From a virus: a stretch of 22,398 bases of DNA. Below, one piece after another: positions 5,121-10,093 of the stretch; position 1 is the stretch's first letter, and every line of letters starts with the position of its first letter. The DNA lies in the IMG/VR virus record IMGVR_UViG_3300037492_000365, positions 1 through 22,398 of that record; one strand, given 5' to 3'. The notes under the pieces were generated by a model. That model was given only the letters and a program-made list of their open reading frames with translations. It did no database searches and was not told where the DNA came from. Position numbers and translations under genes: made by a program.

Positions 5121-5618
5121 ATGAGAAAAACGCCCACACCGATTGACGACGAGATTGAAATCCCAATGCCTCAGGATAAGGAGCGTGCGGGATGGCTCGA
5201 CACGACGGCCTGCGGGGAATGCAACGGGAGACCCAAGGAGTACTCAGCGGCTTGCGCGAAATGGCACGAGTGCAAAAGTTGTGCTCCTCCCGTTCCTCGA
5301 CCCCCGATGACAACGTGGGAGCTTGACGCGGATTGGTTCCAAGCAATAGCGAGCCAGTTGCGCCAAGACCCTGTGCACTCTGTGCCACGGTTAGACCCAG
5401 ACATTCTGTACGAGCAGCTAGGCTATTTGAGAGAAGGCCGCGATTTTTGGCAAGAGGCCGCGGAGAAGGGGTATCAAAGAATCCGCACGTTGACGCGCGA
5501 AAACCAAACGATTCGCGCGTCGTTTAACGAATGGAAGGCCGACGCGGAATTAGCCGAGGCGCGAGTTTTGGAGCTCGAAGGCTACGCCCCGCCAAAGGAG
5601 CAAAAAGGCACCGGCTAA
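5121..5618 (+). CDS. Hypothetical Cys-cluster and coiled-coil protein, 165 aa
   Basis: ATG at 5121 has GAGG about 8 nt upstream; the longer frame from 5067 would overlap SSB out of frame. Residues 31-54 hold C31-x2-C34, C45 and C51-x2-C54, a zinc-ribbon-like cluster. A Pro stretch (PPVPRPPMTTW) and a helical second half follow (LDPDILYEQLGYLREGRDFW, then heptad-like AELAEARVLELE), which probably forms a coiled coil. I do not recognise the family; a zinc-binding nucleic-acid or adaptor protein is plausible. It ends the rightward operon, and its stop interleaves with the stop of the convergent endolysin gene in the four bases CTAA. Confidence 0.65.
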   Translation: MRKTPTPIDDEIEIPMPQDKERAGWLDTTACGECNGRPKEYSAACAKWHECKSCAPPVPRPPMTTWELDADWFQAIASQLRQDPVHSVPRLDPDILYEQLGYLREGRDFWQEAAEKGYQRIRTLTRENQTIRASFNEWKADAELAEARVLELEGYAPPKEQKGTG

Positions 5619-6748
5619 CCGCGCACCAGCCGCAGGAATAGCTCCCAAGGCCAGCGCACGTCCCCGACGCCTCCCGGGTCAACGTGCGTTGATTTCTTGA
5701 ACGCCGCCCCAACTGCCGCGTGGCTCGTGATGCCGCGTTTGCCGGCGAGAAGGCCGGCGGCGTCCACGCGCTCGAGTGGGATATCCCAGCGCTTGCAGAT
5801 TGCGCGCACAAGCTCGGCTGCGCGCACAACGACTCGGAGGCCGTCCTGCGGCCCGTCCCCGTCGCGAGTCCAGTCCGTCTTGTGGGCTTGCCCGACGAGT
5901 TCGATTTGGATGCCGGTGGCGTTCGCGCCCGGTGCGGCCCATGCGACGTCATGCTCGATAACGCATTGAAAAACCTTCTCAGGCCCGACGACGTAGTGGG
6001 CGCTCGCTTGCGGCGCGTCTTGCCCCGCGAACCACAAGGCGACGTTTCGCGCGGTGCCGACGGCGATGGGATTTTCCGTGCTGTGCAGCACTACCCAATC
6101 GACCTTGGCGCGGTTTGATTTTGTGTAGTTTTTGGCCAGGATTGTGGCCGACTTCGCTCGTTCCGCAGGCTTCGGTGATGGTGGGGCCGTCACGACGATG
6201 CCGCCCCCTCGCACCACGTGCGTCGTCGTTGCGTAGTCGGCATGGCTGCTCCCTGCGTGCGCCTTGCTTGCGTTTTGCCACTTTGTCCCATCGGTACGCC
6301 ACCAGCCGTAGATGAGCCCGCCAGCCGCCCAGTGCTTGCCAGCATTCGCCACGGGTTCGTCGATCCAATTCTTCGCCGCGAGGCGTGCGAAAACCTTCGC
6401 GTCGTGCAGACGCGCCCACTCAAGCGACGTCATATTCCCGTTGCGGAATTTGTCGATGCCAGGGACGTCGTTCGCGCGGATACCAGCCTCGGCGAGTTGC
6501 TCGGCGGTCGGCATCGTCGCGGGGTCGATGTGGAGCGCCACAACGTGCAGCGCGTCGAGCTCGTCGAGCGACGGGAGACGCGCGCCGTTCGCCGTGGCCC
6601 ACTCGACGGCTGTCCGCGGCGTTAATCGAGCGAAGCAACTCGACGCGGAGTCCCACAGCGGGAGTCTCGTAATTTCGACGCCGCTCGGCAGCGCGAACCA
6701 ACCCGAGGGATGAGGCGCCACGCAAGACAGCGGCGAAGTGAATGTCAT
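5615..6748 (-). CDS. Endolysin: N-acetylmuramoyl-L-alanine amidase with unknown N-terminal domain, 377 aa
   Basis: Residues about 213-377 are an Amidase_2-type zinc amidase, which cuts the bond between muramic acid and the stem peptide. VVLHSTENP gives H222, SAHYVVGPE the core strand, GIQIELVG (E283) the following strand, and ITSHAAVGAAFKKSTHVDPGG the C-terminal metal region (H343, H355, D357). Residues about 25-180 form a separate domain (ARLPSLDELDALHVVALHID, EPVANAGKHW, LIYGWWRTDG, DYATTTHVVRGGG) that I cannot name; it could be wall-binding or a second catalytic module. No signal peptide is seen, so export would rely on the holin. ATG 6748 overlaps the upstream stop (ATGA). The gene is last in the lysis cassette. 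Confidence 0.85.
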   Translation of the reverse strand: MTFTSPLSCVAPHPSGWFALPSGVEITRLPLWDSASSCFARLTPRTAVEWATANGARLPSLDELDALHVVALHIDPATMPTAEQLAEAGIRANDVPGIDKFRNGNMTSLEWARLHDAKVFARLAAKNWIDEPVANAGKHWAAGGLIYGWWRTDGTKWQNASKAHAGSSHADYATTTHVVRGGGIVVTAPPSPKPAERAKSATILAKNYTKSNRAKVDWVVLHSTENPIAVGTARNVALWFAGQDAPQASAHYVVGPEKVFQCVIEHDVAWAAPGANATGIQIELVGQAHKTDWTRDGDGPQDGLRVVVRAAELVRAICKRWDIPLERVDAAGLLAGKRGITSHAAVGAAFKKSTHVDPGGVGDVRWPWELFLRLVRG

Positions 6749-7002
6749 CGCTCGACCCGAGCGCGCGGCGCACGATGAGCCGCAAAGCGATGCGCCCGCA
6801 TACTGTTATCAGCGGTATTATGGCCGCAATTGCATTGCGCGCATCGAGCGTAGACGCGCGCGCAATCAGCGCACCGGAGCACGACGGTCGCAATCACAGG
6901 TTTATTGCCAGTCAAATGCCACGCTTTGTCGCAAAAACGGCCCTCAATGCGATCTTGCCGCGCGACTCCACCGTAGTGCGCGGGCGTCAAGGTAGACGTC
7001 AC
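6745..7002 (-). CDS. Small Cys/His zinc-finger-like protein, 85 aa
   Basis: GTG at 7002 is chosen for its GTGA overlap with the upstream stop; GTG at 7011 is an in-frame alternative. C44-x2-C47 and C54-x2-C57 are followed by H61, H71 and H76. C54-x2-C57-x13-H71-x4-H76 approximates a C2H2 finger, while the two C-x2-C pairs alone could form a zinc ribbon. The C-terminus is very basic (HRFAAHRAPRARVER), consistent with nucleic-acid or envelope-phosphate binding. No family is recognised. It sits between two wall-degrading enzymes, where a zinc protein is unexpected. It may regulate, or it may simply occupy a compact operon. Confidence 0.6.
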   Translation of the reverse strand: MTSTLTPAHYGGVARQDRIEGRFCDKAWHLTGNKPVIATVVLRCADCARVYARCAQCNCGHNTADNSMRAHRFAAHRAPRARVER

Positions 7003-7568
7003 GGTTGCCACGCCGGGGTTGAGTGCGCGTGCAGCAACTGAGCGAACAACGCGAAACGTTTACGCGAGCCCGCCTTGCCACCATCGTTCGAGCACGAGCC
7101 GCTTCCGTAGGCCGCAAGGCGCTCTTCGACTGGCAGACGCCAGCACGCTAGGAGCGAACCACGCAAGGCTTTGAGGCCTACCGCCAAGAGCTTGCGCCTG
7201 TCGGCGAAGTGCTCCGCGCGTCCTGCGGAGAGCTGAACCTGGAGGATGCCCACAGCGCGCCCGCCGTCGCACCTCGCCGCGTAGTTGCGTCCCAGGTGCC
7301 GGCCTCGAAAACATGGCCCCTTGTCCGCGTCGAGCGCCAAGCCCGTCTCGCCGATAGCCATCGCAAGCACAAACGCCGCGGACTCGGGCCGCGTCAACCC
7401 TGGTAGCGGTTCGTGCGCCTGGACGACGAAAACGATGTCCTCGGCTATGGCGGCGTACCTCACGCGCGTCGCGTCGGCAGTCTCGTCGTAGCCCGGGAAC
7501 CGCAACGCCTGCGACGGTGGCGCAAATTGAAGCGCCAGCGCGAGCAGCCACTCGACGACGACGGTCAT
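6999..7568 (-). CDS. Secreted lysozyme-like (transglycosylase-type) muralytic enzyme, 189 aa
   Basis: An N-terminal hydrophobic stretch (VVVEWLLALALQFAPPSQA) looks like a signal peptide or signal-anchor. The remainder resembles the SLT/goose-lysozyme fold: AMAIGETGL with E74 as the likely catalytic glutamate, GGRAVGILQVQ (102-112) matching the G-x-x-x-G-x-x-Q loop, and LAAYGSGSC (151-159) matching the AY-x-x-G motif. Four cysteines (86, 100, 142, 159) could make two disulfides, as expected for a periplasmic protein. I infer glycan-strand cleavage, complementing the amidase. It might instead be a virion-associated transglycosylase, although the neighbours favour lysis. Its stop and start both overlap neighbours by 4 bp. 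Confidence 0.68.
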   Translation of the reverse strand: MTVVVEWLLALALQFAPPSQALRFPGYDETADATRVRYAAIAEDIVFVVQAHEPLPGLTRPESAAFVLAMAIGETGLALDADKGPCFRGRHLGRNYAARCDGGRAVGILQVQLSAGRAEHFADRRKLLAVGLKALRGSLLACWRLPVEERLAAYGSGSCSNDGGKAGSRKRFALFAQLLHAHSTPAWQP

Positions 7569-7996
7569 TGCAGCGCCGCCGCGACTTCGCTCGAGCTCGG
7601 GAGCGCCAGCGCCCCTGGCAACGGGGAGGACGTCTCAGCGCCACCGATTGCAGTCCCGGCAACGACGCCAGCCTCGACGAGAAGCGCCGCGAGCTCGGCG
7701 TATGCTTTCGCGGCCTCCTGGCGGGCCTTTACGGGGTCCGCTTGCCCGGGTTGCGCCAAAGCCCCACTCAGCGCCGCCGCGCTCTCCCTGGCGCGTTTGA
7801 GCGCCGCGGCGATGCGAGGCTCCGTGTCTTGCTTTGGGTGGCGCGCGAAATAGATCCGCGAGCCCGCATCGGCCACGCTGATTGCGTCCGAAAGAAACGC
7901 CGCGCCTCGAGCGAGTTGGAGCGCGAGCTGCGCGCCACCGGCACACCCGAGGGTGAGCGCCGCGACAAGCCCAAGAGCCAACGCGCGCCTCATCAT
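7565..7996 (-). CDS. Lipoprotein in lysis cassette, spanin candidate, 143 aa
   Basis: Start ATG 7996 (MMRRALALGLVAALTLGC) forms an ATGA overlap with the holin stop. Basic residues, a hydrophobic core and the lipobox LTLGC place the lipidated cysteine at residue 18, with Ala-Gly next. The mature 125 residues are Ala-rich and helical (AALKRARESAAALSGALAQ, AYAELAALLVEAGVVAG), with no C-terminal membrane anchor. An outer-membrane lipoprotein beside a holin suggests an o-spanin that helps to disrupt the outer membrane. However, it is longer than typical Rz1 and lacks its Pro-rich stretch, and no embedded or adjacent classical i-spanin was found, so the role is tentative. Confidence 0.65.
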   Translation of the reverse strand: MMRRALALGLVAALTLGCAGGAQLALQLARGAAFLSDAISVADAGSRIYFARHPKQDTEPRIAAALKRARESAAALSGALAQPGQADPVKARQEAAKAYAELAALLVEAGVVAGTAIGGAETSSPLPGALALPSSSEVAAALQ

Positions 7997-8184
7997 TCGA
8001 CGGCCTTGGAGGCGACCTGCGGCTGCTGGAACAAATGCAAGACTGCCGATGCCCCAGCCAAGAGCGCCCCGATGGCGATTTGGCGCAACCCGATGCCAGC
8101 ATGTGGCACCGCGACGTGGGCAATAGCCCCGCCGATAAATGCGGTGGCAGCAACTGAGGCCCAAGATTTCCAGTTCGTTTTCAT
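7993..8184 (-). CDS. Holin candidate with two membrane segments, 63 aa
   Basis: ATG 8184 overlaps the previous stop (ATGA). Residues 8-26 and 34-52 are hydrophobic helices (ASVAATAFIGGAIAHVAV and RQIAIGALLAGASAVLHLF) separated by a short Pro/Gly turn, with a basic N-terminus (MKTNWK) and polar C-terminus. Small size, two membrane spans and a place ahead of two muralytic genes fit a class II holin, which perforates the inner membrane at a set time. Holins have little sequence conservation, so the call rests on topology and context. Confidence 0.72.
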   Translation of the reverse strand: MKTNWKSWASVAATAFIGGAIAHVAVPHAGIGLRQIAIGALLAGASAVLHLFQQPQVASKAVE

Positions 8185-8552
8185 CGAAAAGCTTTCGCGG
8201 CGAGAGCACCAAGTAGAGCGAGACAAGCCCCCACAAACACTGCGAGCAAGCTTCGCTTGACGTCGCCCGTTGCGGTCCTGCGGTCGCTTGCAATTTCCTT
8301 CGTCTCGGCTTCAACGTTGCCGATTCGCAACTCATGCAGCTCGATTCGAGTCGAACTGCCGACAAGGAGCGCCATCACTGTCTCGTGTCGCCTGTCCTGT
8401 TGCGCCGCTTGTTTCGCAAGCATTTCGCTCAAGTTTTCGCGTAGCTCGGAGATTGACGCGGCAGAGCGCGCCTCGTGAGCTTGAAACTTCGAGTCGAGCG
8501 CCGCGGCAATCGCTGGCGGTATCGGTCGGCTTGATGGCCTCGCCGAGGCCAC
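8181..8552 (-). CDS. Coiled-coil protein with C-terminal membrane helix (XhlA-like), 123 aa
   Basis: Start uncertain: GTG at 8552 is 1 nt past the preceding stop, TTG at 8561 overlaps it, and an ATG at 8600 lacks a ribosome site. Residues 20-95 predict a long heptad-bearing helix (SISELRENLSEMLAKQAAQQ, then RIELHELRIGNVEAE), and residues 101-120 a single membrane helix (SLLAVFVGACLALLGALAA). This coiled-coil plus C-terminal anchor layout is that of hemolysin XhlA-type proteins, which act with holins in some phage and prophage lysis modules. It could instead be an inverted spanin-like part. It opens the lysis cassette. Confidence 0.65.
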   Translation of the reverse strand: MASARPSSRPIPPAIAAALDSKFQAHEARSAASISELRENLSEMLAKQAAQQDRRHETVMALLVGSSTRIELHELRIGNVEAETKEIASDRRTATGDVKRSLLAVFVGACLALLGALAAKAFR

Positions 8553-8553
8553 G

Positions 8554-8823
8554 CTATTCAACCGTTCCAAGCGCGCCGCGGCTTGTCGCGAGCATCGCAT
8601 AGAGTGCGAGCTTTATACCCCCGCGCAACTCGCCGTGCTCATCCACGGATGCCAGCTCATCAGCGCCGAACAACTCGGAGCCGTGTTCGACGACGACGCC
8701 GGCGCTCGTCTCAGAAACAAACTCGACGCGCATCACGTTTGACTCCGCGGCGTATGAAAAGCTCGTGATGCGGATGGCCGTTGCGACTGCTGCGGGTTGT
8801 GGCTTTGACAATTTGTAGGGCAT
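8554..8823 (-). CDS. Hypothetical phage protein, 89 aa
   Basis: ATG 8823 lies 12 nt beyond the preceding stop; no strong ribosome site is visible. The protein seems to be mainly beta (VATAIRITSFSYAAE, SNVMRVEFVSETSAGVVVE), followed by an acidic segment and an Ala-rich helix (GGIKLALYAMLATSRG). It has no signal or membrane segment. It lies between the fibre-like protein and the lysis cassette, where small fibre-assembly or baseplate-type proteins often occur. Function unknown. Confidence 0.6.
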   Translation of the reverse strand: MPYKLSKPQPAAVATAIRITSFSYAAESNVMRVEFVSETSAGVVVEHGSELFGADELASVDEHGELRGGIKLALYAMLATSRGALGTVE

Positions 8824-8835
8824 GTTGGGATTTGC

Positions 8836-9363
8836 TCAGGAGGTGGAGTTGGTGATTAGGCCCAAATTTGCGAGCTCAGTAAGTAAGTTTTGTAGGGCCG
8901 AGTTTCCACCGCGAGAACCTGTTACCGTCGGCTTGGCAATTGGCGTAGTGGCGAAAAATCCTATTGACTGGCCGGAGCGCCCGATTTTTACCGACGTTGC
9001 CGCAATGGTTCCGATGTTAATAATTGCCGCAGCGTCGAGCGTCCATGACGTGGCCCCGCCTGTCATCGTGCTTGTCGCCCCGGGTACAATTTGAAGCCCG
9101 AGCACGGTGCCGGACGAATAAAACGACCAACTGCCAGCGCGCCATGCTTGAGCCGCGCCGTTAGAATCGAAAAACAACCTGCCGGTTCCGCTCATCTCTA
9201 CGGACAGGTCAGTGTTAATCGGAGCGCGCACAACCGACGCAGCGCCGCCCGTGAACCAATTTGTCGCCGTACTGCCAATCGCGGCACCGCTACCGACAGC
9301 CGCAACCGTCACCTCGCCAGACGCCAGCCGCAACGCACCGCTTTTTGTTTCGTGGATTGTCAT
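8836..9363 (-). CDS. Fibre-like virion protein with conserved Gly-rich C-terminus, 175 aa
   Basis: Rich in Gly, Ala, Ser and Thr with many short beta strands, typical of trimeric fibres. The C-terminus FFATTPIAKPTVTGSRGGNS followed by ALQNLLTELANLGLITNST is a motif I recognise from many phage fibre or head-fibre proteins (F-x-G-x-x-P-V-x-x-P-x-V-x-G-S-x-G-x-N, then LLxxLAxLGLI). The family usually decorates virions or binds host surfaces. It lies after the ejection proteins and just before lysis, which suits a short tail fibre or spike. The protein is short, so it may need a partner to attach to the particle. No catalytic motif was seen. Confidence 0.7.
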   Translation of the reverse strand: MTIHETKSGALRLASGEVTVAAVGSGAAIGSTATNWFTGGAASVVRAPINTDLSVEMSGTGRLFFDSNGAAQAWRAGSWSFYSSGTVLGLQIVPGATSTMTGGATSWTLDAAAIINIGTIAATSVKIGRSGQSIGFFATTPIAKPTVTGSRGGNSALQNLLTELANLGLITNSTS

Positions 9364-9367
9364 ATTT

Positions 9368-9805
9368 TCACGGCAGGGTGGAGGTCAACAGCCAAATGGT
9401 GACGCTGCCCGCGGTTGCAGCGTTGAGCAGCCCGACGGTGCTTACCGCGGACAACAAAACCGGCGTCGTCGTGCTGAAGTTTTCGCAAAACAGCGCATGC
9501 GACAATTGCCCGACAGTTGCGCCCACGGCTTGGAAAACGTTGAAGGCGCTTGCATATTTGTCCACTGTTCCGGCGATGCCAACCGACACGGTGTAGCTCG
9601 CGATGGTGCCGCCGGCGAATGCGGTGTCGTGCTTTATCGCTACGGCGTGCAGTACAGTTTTCGCCGGCAACGTTGCGAGCGTGATCGAACTCGTCAACGC
9701 GGCGGCTGAAAGGCTTGCAAATGTCGCGGTGTATGGAGTCCACATAAAATCATCAGGTAAAAAGAACCAAGGCGGCGAGACACAATCGATGGAGAAGGTG
9801 ATCAT
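9368..9805 (-). CDS. Small beta-rich virion-associated protein, 145 aa
   Basis: ATG 9805 follows the previous stop by 3 nt with GGTG upstream; a second in-frame ATG (MWTPYTATF) at 9745 would give 125 aa. The central part (TSSITLATLPAKTVLHAVAI, then HDTAFAGGTIASYTVSVGIA) resembles a recurrent phage beta-sandwich family found near head or tail accessory genes, though I cannot name it firmly. The C-terminal half continues with alternating hydrophobic strands (SAVSTVGLLNAATAGSVTIW). No signal peptide. It is probably a structural or decoration protein. Confidence 0.6.
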   Translation of the reverse strand: MITFSIDCVSPPWFFLPDDFMWTPYTATFASLSAAALTSSITLATLPAKTVLHAVAIKHDTAFAGGTIASYTVSVGIAGTVDKYASAFNVFQAVGATVGQLSHALFCENFSTTTPVLLSAVSTVGLLNAATAGSVTIWLLTSTLP

Positions 9806-9808
9806 TGT

Positions 9809-10093
9809 TCACCAGTGCACCAAGAGGCCGGTCGCGGTGGTGCCAACCGCAATGATTTTCGCGGCCTGGATTTCGCGCGACTGACCGCCGTAAATCGGGA
9901 CAGTCACGTTCACGCCGTCGCCGCGTTGAACGACGATGACGCCAGCAACGCCCAGGGCCGCGTTTTGCACGGTGATTCTGATGCAGGTCCGCTTGCGGCC
10001 CTTCGGATCGTTTGCCAATAAATCCACGTCGGCGACGATGGCCGGGAACGCAACGTAATCCGGCGACGAGTAAAGTTGGCTGGAGGCGCTCAT
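9809..10093 (-). CDS. Small hypothetical virion-region protein, 94 aa
   Basis: ATG 10093 overlaps the stop of the large ejection protein (ATGA). The sequence is beta-rich: LYSSPDYVAFPAIVADVDLL, then RKRTCIRITVQNAALGVAG and VIVVQRGDGVNVTVPIYGGQ, ending AAKIIAVGTTATGLLVHW. It looks like a single compact beta-sandwich. Lying among structural genes, it is probably a minor virion or fibre-adaptor protein. No known family is recognised. Confidence 0.6.
   Translation of the reverse strand: MSASSQLYSSPDYVAFPAIVADVDLLANDPKGRKRTCIRITVQNAALGVAGVIVVQRGDGVNVTVPIYGGQSREIQAAKIIAVGTTATGLLVHW

Noticed and set aside
2127-5618. Search for DNA polymerase, helicase, primase, integrase or terminase
   Set aside because: None found in this window. 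They may lie outside it, so lifestyle and full replication mode cannot be decided.
7635-8153. 172-aa minus-strand frame overlapping the lipoprotein, considered as an embedded spanin partner
   Set aside because: Arg/Ser-rich with no N-terminal membrane helix, so it does not look like an i-spanin, and it lacks a ribosome site.
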